A stretch of DNA of 64,000 bases from Hyphomicrobiales bacterium (GTDB taxonomy: Bacteria > Pseudomonadota > Alphaproteobacteria > Rhizobiales > Rhizobiaceae): positions 283,977-347,976 of the forward strand of contig UBXG01000016.1 of NCBI GenBank assembly GCA_900469475.1. The letters run 5' to 3'. Positions 42,029 to 51,118 of this stretch are shown here, piece by piece. Each line of letters opens with the position of its first letter. Position 1 is the stretch's first letter. A model generated the notes under the pieces. That model made no database searches and had not been told where the DNA came from. It saw only the letters and a program-made list of their open reading frames with translations. The position numbers and the translations under genes are program-made.

Positions 42029-42952
42029 GTGGCCGGTTTTCTCATCAAGCGATTGCTGCAGGCGATTTTCGTCGTGATCGCCATCACTCTTCTCGTCTCA
42101 TTTGCCATCCGCCTCACCGGCGACCCTGCCGTGATGATGTTTCAGGGCGGCGGCAGCATGACGGAAGAGGATCTCGCGCGTATCCGTACGGCCCTCGGCA
42201 CGGATCAGCCCTTCCTCGTGCAGTATTTCAGCTTCCTGAAGGGACTGCTTACGCTCAATTTCGGCCGCAGTTTCACCGGCGGTACGCCGGTCTCGCAACT
42301 GATCGCCAATGCCTTGCCCGCCACGCTGCTGCTTGCTTTCATTTCCATGGTGGTCTCGATTGCGCTCTCCATCCCGCTCGGTATCAAGGCGGCGACGGCA
42401 CGTGGAAAGACAGCAGACCAGATCATTCGCGTTCTCTCGCTGCTCGGCCTTTCCTTTCCAAATTTCTGGCTGGCGCTGATGATGGTGCTGTTGTTTTCCA
42501 TCACGCTCGGCTGGCTGCCGCCGAGCGGCATGGTCGGGATTTCGAGCTACGTCATGCCGGCAGTGACGATGGGCGTCATCCTGACGGCGACCAATGTTCG
42601 CCTGGTGCGCACCGCCATGCTGGAGACGCTGCAATCGCAATATATCATGGTCGCGCGCGCCAAGGGCCTCAGCGAGAGCAAGGTGCTCTACAAGCACGCC
42701 CTGCGAAATTGCGCCATCCCGCTCATTACCTATTTCGGCATCCAGTTCGGCGGCCTGCTCGGCGGCATCGTCGTCATCGAGCGTGTCTTCAACTGGCCCG
42801 GCCTCGGCACACTGGCATTCGACGCCGTCGGCGCCCGCGACTACCCGATCTTGCAGGGCGTGATCACCGTGCTGGCGCTGTTCATCGTCGGCGTCAACCT
42901 TCTCGTCGACATCGCCTACGGCCTCGTCGATCCCCGCATTCGCATGGAGTAG
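42029..42952 (+). CDS. ABC transporter permease, DppB type
   Basis: 307-residue inner membrane subunit with about six spans. Seen: FLIKRLLQAIFVVIAITLLVSFAIRLTGDPA at the start and the EAA loop ARAKGLSESKVLYKHALRNCAIPLI that contacts the ATPase. The start codon is GTG, with AGGGTAAG ahead. Partner of the permease at 42958. Confidence 0.93.
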   Translation: MAGFLIKRLLQAIFVVIAITLLVSFAIRLTGDPAVMMFQGGGSMTEEDLARIRTALGTDQPFLVQYFSFLKGLLTLNFGRSFTGGTPVSQLIANALPATLLLAFISMVVSIALSIPLGIKAATARGKTADQIIRVLSLLGLSFPNFWLALMMVLLFSITLGWLPPSGMVGISSYVMPAVTMGVILTATNVRLVRTAMLETLQSQYIMVARAKGLSESKVLYKHALRNCAIPLITYFGIQFGGLLGGIVVIERVFNWPGLGTLAFDAVGARDYPILQGVITVLALFIVGVNLLVDIAYGLVDPRIRME

Positions 42953-42957
42953 TGCTG

Positions 42958-43806
42958 ATGGCCGCCACGATTTCACGCCGCTCGCGTTTCTACAGCTTCG
43001 AATTCATCGCTGGAGCCCTGATCACCGTCATCATCTGCCTTGCCGTGCTTCTCTCCGATGTACTCTTTCCCGGCGGCGCCGAAAAAATCGATCTGATGGC
43101 AAGGCTTGCAAAACCCGTCGCCAGCCTCGCCCATCCCTTCGGCACCGATCCGCTCGGCCGCGATGTGCTGGCCCGCGTCGTCGCAGGTGGCAAGATATCG
43201 CTGAGTGTCGGCCTCACCTCCGTGATCGGCGGCGTGGTGCTCGGCGTGCTGGTGGGGCTTGCCGCGGGCTATTATCGCGGCATCTGGGATATGATCCTCA
43301 TGCGCTTCGCCGATATCCAGCTCGCCATGCCCTTCATTCTCCTGGCCATTACCTTCATCGCCATCGTCGGCGGCAGTCTCACCAACACGATCAGCCTGCT
43401 GATCGTCTCGCAATGGGTGCAATATGCACGTCTCGTGCGCGGCTCGGTGCTGAGCCTGCGCGAGCGCGAATTCATCCTCTCGGCGCGCGCGATCGGCGTC
43501 AAAGACTGGCGCATTATCTTCCAGCATCTGCTGCCGAACCTTCTGGGACCGGTGATCGTGCTGATGACGCTGAACATTGCCAACAACATCCTTCTGGAAA
43601 GCAGCCTCACCTTCCTTGGCATGGGTGTCGACCCGACAATTCCGAGCTGGGGCGGCATGCTGGCCGATGGGAGAACCTATCTACAAACCGCCTGGTGGGT
43701 GAGCCTCTTCCCTGGCCTTGCGATCCTTTTGACGGTGCTCGGTCTCAATCTCCTCGGCGACTGGCTGCGCGATAGCCTCGATCCGACTGGCAGAACGACA
43801 AGGTAG
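42958..43806 (+). CDS. ABC transporter permease, DppC type
   Basis: 282-residue inner membrane subunit with about six spans. HPFGTDPLGRDVLARVVAGGKISLSVGL is the DppC/OppC hallmark, and ARAIGVKDWRIIFQHLLPNLLGPVIV the EAA loop. The ATG at 42958 lies five bases after the DppB-type stop. A much longer frame reaching 42709 is a read-through of the preceding gene in another frame and is not used. Confidence 0.93.
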   Translation: MAATISRRSRFYSFEFIAGALITVIICLAVLLSDVLFPGGAEKIDLMARLAKPVASLAHPFGTDPLGRDVLARVVAGGKISLSVGLTSVIGGVVLGVLVGLAAGYYRGIWDMILMRFADIQLAMPFILLAITFIAIVGGSLTNTISLLIVSQWVQYARLVRGSVLSLREREFILSARAIGVKDWRIIFQHLLPNLLGPVIVLMTLNIANNILLESSLTFLGMGVDPTIPSWGGMLADGRTYLQTAWWVSLFPGLAILLTVLGLNLLGDWLRDSLDPTGRTTR

Positions 43807-43812
43807 GACATC

Positions 43813-45543
43813 ATGGCTATGATTTTCGAGAGACGTTTTGAGCGCACACTGTCGCGCCTTGTTGCCGATGCCAAGCCTGGCCAGAACTTCGAAGCCTGGA
43901 CCTTCGATGACAGAGAAAGCCGCCAGAAGGCAGAGCGCGAACTCAGGGAAAAAGGCGTACAGGCCCGCATCCGCAGCGCTTACAAGCCGCTGGTCAATGC
44001 CTTCATCGAGGAAATCGACCTGCAGGATGTGGATACGATCGAGATCCGCTATCCGGTTCATCCCAACGCACCGAATAACCGCTTTCGCCTTGAAGCCTAT
44101 CCGCTCGCTGCAATGGTGGGAAATCGCGAGATCATCTTTGTCGCAAGAGCCGATAGCGACTTTCATTATGACGTTCTGCTGAAAGGCAATGCCGGCCAGG
44201 AACGCCGATTGCAGGTGCTCGCGCCTAATCGCGTCCATATTGATGCCGTCGGCGAAACGAGCGTTTCCCCGACCGGCTGGCTCATGAGGAACGGCAATGC
44301 GGCGGGCGACCGGCTCGCCACGGACTATGAGCAGCTCTTCGAGGAGACCATCAACGCGGTCACGCACTTCGACTGGGGCGCAAGCGAACCCTATTTCGAG
44401 GAACTGAACATTCGCGTTGCCCTGCCGGCGTTGGATGAGGCCTTGCCTATCGGCGACGAAGTCATGAGCCTTCGCGAGGCGCTGCACGAGGACTTCTATT
44501 TCTCGCTGCTCGAATTCTTCCAGAAGAAATCCGGACGGCCGCTCGGTGACCGCGGCTTGAAGCCGGGGCAGATCGTTCCGCAGATTCTGCCCTCCTCCGG
44601 CGATATTTTCGTCCGAGTGGAAACGCAGCCGCTGACGTCTCGCTATTGGGATGGAGCCGAACAGCAGATCGAGACCGCAACGGAACCTGTGGCCGTGCAG
44701 CAGATCGAGGCCGAACTCAAAGAGATTGGCGGCGAAGCATTTGAGGCCCTTACTCGCTCCGGCCGCACCGTCAAAGCCCGCTATATCAAGGGCCGCGATG
44801 CAGCCGTGATGATCAGCGGCGGACAGCACGCCAACGAGACGACCGGCGGCGCGGGAGCTCTGCGTGCCGCGCGTCGGCTTGCCAAGCTCGAAGGCGCGCA
44901 TTTCACTATCTCGCCGCTCGAAAATCCCGACGGCTACGCTCTACATCAGCGTCTGCGCTTGGACAGCCCGCGGCACATGTATCATGCCGCCCGCTATACC
45001 GCGCTCGGCGACGATCTCGAATATCGGACCGAAGAGACCGCCGCTCCCTATCTCTTTGAAAAGAAAATCCGCTTCCAGGCGGAAAGGCTGAGCGGAGCGC
45101 GGCTGCACGTCAACCTGCATGGCTATCCGGCGCATGAGTGGACGCGGCCGCTCTCCGGCTATGTCCCGCGCAATTTCGCCATGTGGACGCTGCCGAAAGG
45201 CTTTTTCCTGATTGCCCGTTATCATTCCGGCTGGGCCGCTCAGGCCGAACAGCTTCTGGACAAGGTCACCAGACACCTCGGCGCCATACCGGGTCTGCTG
45301 GATTACAACGACCGCCAGATCGCACTCTATGAAATACATGCCGGCGAAACAGGCTTCCGCATCATCAACGGCTTCCCCTGCCTCGCCAATATCGACGATC
45401 GCCATACGGTGCCTATGACCTTGATAACCGAATATCCGGACGAGACCATTTATGGCGACGCATTCATCGCCGGCCATACCGCGCAGATGGAAACAGTGCT
45501 TTCCGCCTATAGCGCCTGGCAGGAGATCATGGCTTCGAGCTAA
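43813..45543 (+). CDS. M14-family zinc carboxypeptidase-like protein
   Basis: 576-residue protein without a signal peptide. The C-terminal half has an M14 metallopeptidase site: H339-A-N-E342 in SGGQHANETTGG (first two zinc ligands), LENPDGYALHQR, and HVNLHGYPAHEW at about 432-443 with the third histidine. The N-terminal 300 residues have no recognised domain. As the last gene of the peptide-uptake operon, starting six bases after the permease, it probably trims the imported peptide or amidated compound in the cytoplasm. Its last 17 bases overlap the end of the convergent lysR gene. Confidence 0.82.
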   Translation: MAMIFERRFERTLSRLVADAKPGQNFEAWTFDDRESRQKAERELREKGVQARIRSAYKPLVNAFIEEIDLQDVDTIEIRYPVHPNAPNNRFRLEAYPLAAMVGNREIIFVARADSDFHYDVLLKGNAGQERRLQVLAPNRVHIDAVGETSVSPTGWLMRNGNAAGDRLATDYEQLFEETINAVTHFDWGASEPYFEELNIRVALPALDEALPIGDEVMSLREALHEDFYFSLLEFFQKKSGRPLGDRGLKPGQIVPQILPSSGDIFVRVETQPLTSRYWDGAEQQIETATEPVAVQQIEAELKEIGGEAFEALTRSGRTVKARYIKGRDAAVMISGGQHANETTGGAGALRAARRLAKLEGAHFTISPLENPDGYALHQRLRLDSPRHMYHAARYTALGDDLEYRTEETAAPYLFEKKIRFQAERLSGARLHVNLHGYPAHEWTRPLSGYVPRNFAMWTLPKGFFLIARYHSGWAAQAEQLLDKVTRHLGAIPGLLDYNDRQIALYEIHAGETGFRIINGFPCLANIDDRHTVPMTLITEYPDETIYGDAFIAGHTAQMETVLSAYSAWQEIMASS

Positions 45544-46411
45544 GTCTGGGGGCCGAACGGAGCATATCGAGAAGCGCGGTCATGGCGCTCGTCGTATAGG
45601 CGTCCGATCGGCGTACGAAAAGCGTATCCACCAGTGACCGTTCCGGCGGGAGCTCATGGATTGCAACCCTGCCCTCCCGGGCGGCGGCAGCGACGACACC
45701 TCTCGGCAGGAGAGTGATGCCGACGCCGGCCGAGACGCAGCTTATGATCGTATCCAGAGAACCGAATTCCAGCGGCTTCGACGTGACGATACCCATATCG
45801 GCAAGAAGCGACTCCAGCCGCTGGCGATAAGAACATCCGATCTGGAAGACGATGGTCTTGAGATCGACAATGCCGACCAAATCTTCCATTCCGCGGATGG
45901 CAGACGACGTTACGAGAACGAGCTCCTCCTGAAAGATCACCTCACGATCGAGATCGGGGTGGCTGACAGGTCCCGCCACGAAGGCACCCTCGACCCGACA
46001 TGAAACGACATCGTCGATCAGCCGGCGGGTCGTACCTGTTGTCACGACAAGACGTACCTGTGGATAGGTCTTGGCGAATTGACCGAGAAGCGGTGACAAT
46101 CGCAACGCCGTGGTTGTTTCCAGGCTGCCGATTGAAAGCGTCCCGCCCGGCTCGCCATCATCTTTGGCGGCGATGCGGGCATCGGCCAGAAGCTTGGTGA
46201 TGCGACCGACGAATGGCAGAATTCGTTGTCCCGCCGGTGTGGTCGACACGCCCCTTGCATGCCGCTGGAACAGGCTGACGCCCAGCTCTTCTTCCAGTGC
46301 TCGGATCCGCGCCGTCACATTCGATTGAACAGTGTGCAGCTCCTGCGCCGCCCGGTTCATGCTGCCATGCCGCGATACCGCTTCGAATACCCTGAGATCG
46401 GATACGTCCAT
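45527..46411 (-). CDS. LysR-family transcriptional regulator
   Basis: 294 residues: N-terminal helix-turn-helix (MDVSDLRVFEAVSRHGSMNRAAQELHTVQSNVTARIRALEEELGVSLF; landmarks SMNRAAQELHTVQSNVTARI) and a periplasmic-binding-like effector domain. The ATG at 46411 is chosen over 46447 from the family N terminus and the AAGGCGAAG ahead. Divergent from the MFS gene at 46516, with a LysR-type box between them. Confidence 0.92.
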   Translation of the reverse strand: MDVSDLRVFEAVSRHGSMNRAAQELHTVQSNVTARIRALEEELGVSLFQRHARGVSTTPAGQRILPFVGRITKLLADARIAAKDDGEPGGTLSIGSLETTTALRLSPLLGQFAKTYPQVRLVVTTGTTRRLIDDVVSCRVEGAFVAGPVSHPDLDREVIFQEELVLVTSSAIRGMEDLVGIVDLKTIVFQIGCSYRQRLESLLADMGIVTSKPLEFGSLDTIISCVSAGVGITLLPRGVVAAAAREGRVAIHELPPERSLVDTLFVRRSDAYTTSAMTALLDMLRSAPRLSSKP

Positions 46412-46443
46412 CTTCGCCTTATCTTCAATAGAGATAGCTGCTC

Positions 46444-46466
46444 TCATAATAATTCAGTTTTTATGA
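46444..46466. promoter_or_regulatory. LysR-type binding site
   Basis: TCATAA (46444-46449), 11 bases, TTATGA (46461-46466): a perfect T-N11-A type inverted repeat in the lysR/MFS divergent region. Confidence 0.7.
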
Positions 46467-46515
46467 TATAACATGCGGCGTATTCTCTCAAGCACAGATC
46501 GCTGAGAGAGTTCCC

Positions 46516-47754
46516 ATGACCGACACTGCCGCGCATGAAACCGACCGGAATCATCAGAATGCCCGGATGGCATGGCGTGCCATCCTGTCGGCATTCTGCG
46601 CTTGCCTGATCGGCATCGGCCTTGCCCGCTTCGCCTATACGCCGCTTCTGCCTGCCATCGTCGATGCACATTGGTTCGAAGCCTCGGCAGCCGCCTATCT
46701 CGGTGCCGCAAATCTTTCCGGTTATCTCGTCGGCGCATTGCTCGGGCGGACGATCGCCGCACGTGCTTCCACCGTCCTGACGCTCAGGATCATGATGCTT
46801 GCCGCAACGGCGGCCTTCTTTGCCTGCGCCTTTCCTGTCAGCTTTTCATGGTTCTTCGCATGGCGTTTCGCAGCCGGCCTTGCCGGGGGCGCCCTGATGG
46901 TTCTGGCAGCGCCGACCGTCCTGCCGCTGATCGCACCATCTCGCCGAGGGCTTGCCAGCGGCATAATCTTTATGGGCATCGGCGCTGGCGTCGCACTATC
47001 GGGCACATTGGTTCCCCTGCTGCTGCAACAGGGGCTGCGCGAGACATGGCTTGGCATCGGCGTCCTATCGCTGCTGCTCACGATCATTGCCTGGGCCGGA
47101 TGGCCGCGCGATGTCGTTGGCCACACCGCCACAAGCCATAATGCCATGCATGTCCCGAAACGCTGGACGCTGCGTGCGCTCTACATCGAATATGCGCTGA
47201 ATGCCGCCGGCTGGGTTCCGCACATGATCTTCCTCGTGGATTTCGTTGCCCGCGGATTGGGAGAGGGCTTGCAGGTCGGTGCGGAATACTGGGTGCTGTT
47301 TGGGCTCGGCGCCACCATCGGCCCGATCCTTGCCGGCCATCTGGCTGATCGCACGGGTTTTGCTGCAGCGCTGCGATTTGCCTTTTTTCTCGAGGCTTTC
47401 GCAGTCGCCATTCCCGCCTTTGGCCTCGGGCAGGCTTGGCTCATCGCCTCGAGCCTGATCGTCGGCGCCTTCGTAACCGGCACGGTTCCCTTGATGCTCG
47501 GCAGGATCGCAGAGCTGCTGCCACACGATCCGGCGCAACAGAAAGTCGCGTGGAGCCTGGCAACCGTATTCTTCGCCCTGTTTCAGGCGGCAGCGGCTTA
47601 TGGACTTTCCTTCGTCTTCGCCCAAACCGGTGGAAACTACGGCGTGCTCTTCTTGATCGGAGCCGGCGCAATGATTCTCGCTCTGGCGATCGACCTCTCC
47701 GTCGCAGTGTTTATCCGCACTCCGCGGGAACACGCCCAGGATCATGATTCATAA
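46516..47754 (+). CDS. MFS transporter, YbfB/YjiJ type
   Basis: 412-residue, 12-span major facilitator. SAFCACLIGIGLARFAYTPLLPAIV followed by AAAYLGAANLSGYLVGALLGR is characteristic of the YbfB/YjiJ branch. The substrate is unknown. Under probable control of the divergent LysR regulator and followed 17 bases later by an NTF2-like gene, likely in the same operon. Confidence 0.88.
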   Translation: MTDTAAHETDRNHQNARMAWRAILSAFCACLIGIGLARFAYTPLLPAIVDAHWFEASAAAYLGAANLSGYLVGALLGRTIAARASTVLTLRIMMLAATAAFFACAFPVSFSWFFAWRFAAGLAGGALMVLAAPTVLPLIAPSRRGLASGIIFMGIGAGVALSGTLVPLLLQQGLRETWLGIGVLSLLLTIIAWAGWPRDVVGHTATSHNAMHVPKRWTLRALYIEYALNAAGWVPHMIFLVDFVARGLGEGLQVGAEYWVLFGLGATIGPILAGHLADRTGFAAALRFAFFLEAFAVAIPAFGLGQAWLIASSLIVGAFVTGTVPLMLGRIAELLPHDPAQQKVAWSLATVFFALFQAAAAYGLSFVFAQTGGNYGVLFLIGAGAMILALAIDLSVAVFIRTPREHAQDHDS

Positions 47755-47771
47755 CAGCAGGAGAATTGGAC

Positions 47772-48254
47772 ATGGCAGAACTTTTGACTGAGATTGCCGG
47801 CAGCGAAAACATGTTTGGCGAAGGCAGTGCACTCGATGCCCTTATCGGCTTCTATCGCGCCTTCAATACCGCCGACCTGGAAGCACTCGCTGCCAACTGG
47901 GCCGATGGCGGCAAGCCAAGCATGGACAATCCGATCGGAGGCATCCGGCGCGGATGGCCGTCGATCCGTGAAGGCTATGCGAAGCTGTTTGGTGGAAAGG
48001 CGAAAGTCCGGGTCGCATTCCATGATTTTACCAGCCAGGGCGGCGATGACTGGCATCTGTTCGTTGGCCGAGAGCGGGGAAGTTGTGTCACGGCCGGCGG
48101 GAGTATCGAGCTTCGCATTCGAACGACACGCTGGTTCACCCGGATCGACGGCGTCTGGCGTCAGCTTCACCATCACGGCTCCATCGAGGAACCTGCTCTG
48201 CTTGCTACCTATCAGGAAATCATCTTCGGCGTACCATTGGAGCGGCCGGCGTAG
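47772..48254 (+). CDS. NTF2-like (SnoaL-type) protein
   Basis: 160-residue cone-fold protein: ALDALIGFYRAFNTADLEALAANWADGG at the N terminus, GWPSIREGYAKLFGG, and RTTRWFTRIDGVWRQLHHHGSIEEPALLATYQ at the end (landmarks RAFNTADLEAL and WRQLHHHGS). Such proteins act as small isomerases, cyclases or binding proteins; the role here is unknown. The ATG at 47772 is preceded by GCAGGAGAATTG. Confidence 0.82.
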   Translation: MAELLTEIAGSENMFGEGSALDALIGFYRAFNTADLEALAANWADGGKPSMDNPIGGIRRGWPSIREGYAKLFGGKAKVRVAFHDFTSQGGDDWHLFVGRERGSCVTAGGSIELRIRTTRWFTRIDGVWRQLHHHGSIEEPALLATYQEIIFGVPLERPA

Positions 48255-48330
48255 ATGTTGTCACGAGACTTTGGCCCTCTGCGCGCTACCTTGCCCACAT
48301 GGCGCCAAAGTTTCACGCGAGTTGGGATTC

Positions 48331-49596
48331 ATGAGGCATTTTTTGCTGTTCCTTGCCAACCTGTCCATTATCTGCCTTGGGTCATTTGCACCACCGGCGC
48401 AGGCCGAGGGATTCGTTCGCGCCGATCATCAGCGGATCGTCGACGGCAAGGGCAATCCGCTGATCCTGCGCGGCCTCGGCCTCGGCGGCTGGATGGTGCA
48501 GGAAGGCTACATGATGGGCCTTGCCAATCTCAAGGCGCAGCACATCATTCGCAACCGCATTTCCGAAGTCATCGGCGAGAAAAGGACCGAGCAATTCTAT
48601 CGGTCCTGGCGCGAGAATGCGGTAACGAAAGCCGATATCGACGCAATGGCCAAATGGGGCTTCAACAGCGTGCGCCTGCCGATGCACTGGAACCTCTTCA
48701 TCGAGGACAAGCACGGCAGAAACACGTCCAAGAACATTGTCTGGAACGAAGAGGGCTTTCGGCGGATCGATCTTCTGATCCGCTGGCTGAAAGCCAATGA
48801 CATGTACTTGATCCTAGACCTGCATGCGGCACCTGGCGGCCAGGGTCACGACATCGCCATTTCCGATCGCAATCCGAACAAGCCCTCGCTCTGGCACAGC
48901 GATGAGAACCAGGCAATGATGATCGCACTGTGGAGCGAGGTCGCACGCCGCTACAAGGACGAGCCGACGATTGCGGGTTACGACTTGCTCAACGAGCCGA
49001 ATTGGGGTTTTCAGGACAAGAAAGACAAAGGCGGCTGCCGGGAGACCGAAAACCAGCCGCTGCGCGACATCTATCGGCGCACTATCAGCGCGATCCGCGC
49101 GATCGACACGAACCACATGCTTATTATCGAGGGCAATTGCTGGGGCAACAATTATGCCGGCGTGCTGCCGATCGATGACCGCAACACGGCGCTCAGCTTT
49201 CACAAATACTGGACGCCGACGACGCAGGAATCGATCGAGCCTTTCCTGAAGCTGCGCGAACAATATGACATGCCGCTCTGGAACGGTGAATCCGGCGAAA
49301 ACAATAATGAATGGTATGCCCGCGCTGTAGAATTGCAGGAGAAGAATGGTATCGGCTGGTCGTGGTGGCCATTGAAGAAGATGGGCGCCGGCAATCCGCT
49401 GGAGATCAAGGCCAATGCAAATTATCGTCGCCTGATTGCCTATCTCCGCGGCGAGGGCAAGAAACCTTCCGCCAGAACCGCCTTTTCCGGGTTGATGCAG
49501 CTTGCAACCGACAGCCGCTATGACAGGAATATCCATCATCAGGCCGTGGTCGACGCCTTGATGGGACCATCGCGTAAATCAGGCACGGCCGAATAG
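48331..49596 (+). CDS. Secreted glycoside hydrolase family 5 enzyme (cellulase/endoglucanase-like)
   Basis: 421 residues with a signal peptide (FLLFLANLSIICLGSFAPPAQA, cleaved about residue 25) and a GH5 barrel: LRGLGLGGWMVQEGYMM, GFNSVRLPMHWN, acid/base E222 in YDLLNEPNWG, and nucleophile E320 in LWNGESGENN. Cleaves beta-glucosidic or related linkages outside the cytoplasm; relatives act on plant or bacterial polysaccharides. The frame is open back to 47794, but that part is the NTF2-like gene in another frame; the ATG at 48331 is where the signal peptide begins. Confidence 0.92.
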   Translation: MRHFLLFLANLSIICLGSFAPPAQAEGFVRADHQRIVDGKGNPLILRGLGLGGWMVQEGYMMGLANLKAQHIIRNRISEVIGEKRTEQFYRSWRENAVTKADIDAMAKWGFNSVRLPMHWNLFIEDKHGRNTSKNIVWNEEGFRRIDLLIRWLKANDMYLILDLHAAPGGQGHDIAISDRNPNKPSLWHSDENQAMMIALWSEVARRYKDEPTIAGYDLLNEPNWGFQDKKDKGGCRETENQPLRDIYRRTISAIRAIDTNHMLIIEGNCWGNNYAGVLPIDDRNTALSFHKYWTPTTQESIEPFLKLREQYDMPLWNGESGENNNEWYARAVELQEKNGIGWSWWPLKKMGAGNPLEIKANANYRRLIAYLRGEGKKPSARTAFSGLMQLATDSRYDRNIHHQAVVDALMGPSRKSGTAE

Positions 49597-49647
49597 GATC
49601 AGTGTCAATTCATTGGCGCAAGAGACTCCATGTCTTCAGGAATCCAG

Positions 49648-50712
49648 CTATCCCATCGCATGCCTGATGGTTTTCGAGAGGCGCAGGAGAAACGGAGGCC
49701 GGGACGAGGCCACAAGCTTCCACGAGAGGATAGTCTTTGCCATATCCCTGGGCAGGACACCGACGGAAAGAAACCATCCGGCCAGCATCAGCCGGCGCTT
49801 TCGCGACGCGTTCATCTTGAGACTAGCAGCCGCGCCGGCCGCGGCTAGGGAGAGTCTGGAATCATTCGCGACAGGATGCTGGTCCCTGTCGATGCAAAGC
49901 GATGCCAAACGCTCTTCCAGATGCACGGGGTCGTGGAGGCCGGCATCGTCACGCATGTTCAGTCCGATCTCGCTTGCCTGATCCGACAGGGCCTCCAGCC
50001 GGCGGAAATCATGTTTTATCCGCCAGCGCGCGCGCTGTCCGAGCTTTTCGGCGAAGACAGAATGATTTGCACCATGAATACGATAGGCGCCGAGGCAATC
50101 TTCGATGGAGGTTACCTCACCATGAAGCGGCGCAACCGTGGCAAGATATCCATCCGCTCCCTGCCGAAACTCCGACTCGGGCACCGGCATGACCTTGTCC
50201 AGCACCGAACGCTTGAATGCCAAACCGCTGGTGACCGTCGTCTGATAGCGGCCTTTCCGCAGCAGTTCCGGAGTGACGTCGCCGGAATCGAAGGGCAATT
50301 CGACAGGCGGGAATACATCCTTCACCCGCATTTGCTCGTCAACGATATGCAGTCTGAACTGCACCTGTGCTGTCCTGTCCTCCCAGGCTTCGACAACTTC
50401 CGATACTGCATTCGGATAAAGATAATCATCTGCATCGAGAAACAGCACGATCTCGCCGTGGCTGGATGCGAAGCCTGTGTTGAATGCGGCACCATGTCCG
50501 CCGTTCACCTCACGCTGACATGTCTTTATTCGAGAGCCATAGGAGGCGATGACATCAGCCGTCGCATCGGTCGATGCATCATCGACGACGATGACTTCAG
50601 CCTCATCGTAATCCTGTTCCAATGCGCTATCGATACTGCGCCTCAGAAAATGCGCGTAATTATAGTTCGCAATGACGATAGACACGGGAACGCGGTCTTG
50701 GATGGAATGCAT
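49648..50712 (-). CDS. Glycosyltransferase family 2 protein
   Basis: 354-residue GT-A transferase: PVSIVIANYNYAHFLRRSIDSALEQDY (nucleotide-sugar site), VIVVDDASTDATADVIASYG, NGGHGAAFNTGFASSHGEIVLFLDADDYLYP with the DADD metal motif. There are no membrane spans except a weakly hydrophobic region near the C terminus. The ATG at 50712 has GAGG ahead and is preferred over 50838. Converges on the GH5 gene; both may serve a surface polysaccharide, which is inference. The 378 bases upstream (50713-51090) show no gene. Confidence 0.88.
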   Translation of the reverse strand: MHSIQDRVPVSIVIANYNYAHFLRRSIDSALEQDYDEAEVIVVDDASTDATADVIASYGSRIKTCQREVNGGHGAAFNTGFASSHGEIVLFLDADDYLYPNAVSEVVEAWEDRTAQVQFRLHIVDEQMRVKDVFPPVELPFDSGDVTPELLRKGRYQTTVTSGLAFKRSVLDKVMPVPESEFRQGADGYLATVAPLHGEVTSIEDCLGAYRIHGANHSVFAEKLGQRARWRIKHDFRRLEALSDQASEIGLNMRDDAGLHDPVHLEERLASLCIDRDQHPVANDSRLSLAAAGAAASLKMNASRKRRLMLAGWFLSVGVLPRDMAKTILSWKLVASSRPPFLLRLSKTIRHAMG

Positions 50713-51090
50713 CGCATTGAACCTCGCAGATCTGCTTTGGTTGCGGCGAACCTTCTCATTCAGGTCCTTATGGATGAGCGCGCTGCAAACAGAGATATGC
50801 GGTGATGCAGGCTGATGCCTCACGAACATATCAAGCAACGGCTATTGGATCATGCCGATCCATCTTGCCGTTCCAAGCCTCACCAGTTTTATGGCTTTTG
50901 AATGACCGACACACATGATGGAAATTTCACCGATCCATTCATGCGATAAAGACCGAAGCGCAGCTATGCCTATCGCGATCCGAGTATTCTTTCCTGTCCC
51001 TGAAACGGCATCTGCAACATAGATGCTGCTAGATGCTGCGTCTCACCTCAACTGACGCATAATCCTCCATGCAGAAGGAAGACAAAATGA

Positions 51091-51109
51091 AGCCCGCGCG
51101 AGGCGGGCT
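51091..51109 (-). terminator. Terminator hairpin of the histone-like gene
   Basis: AGCCCGC (51091-51097) / GCGGGCT (51103-51109), extended by GAAG/CTTC with one bulge, followed on the minus strand by TTCATTTTG. It sits nine bases past the stop codon at 51119. Confidence 0.7.
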
Positions 51110-51118
51110 CCTTCAGCT

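Noticed and set aside
42709..42957. 83-codon extension of the DppC-type permease
   Set aside because: It reads the DppB-type gene in another frame with Arg/His-rich sequence; the ATG at 42958 is the real start.
47794..48330. N-terminal extension of the GH5 gene (frame open for 180 codons)
   Set aside because: It overlaps the NTF2-like gene in another frame, and a signal peptide begins at 48331.
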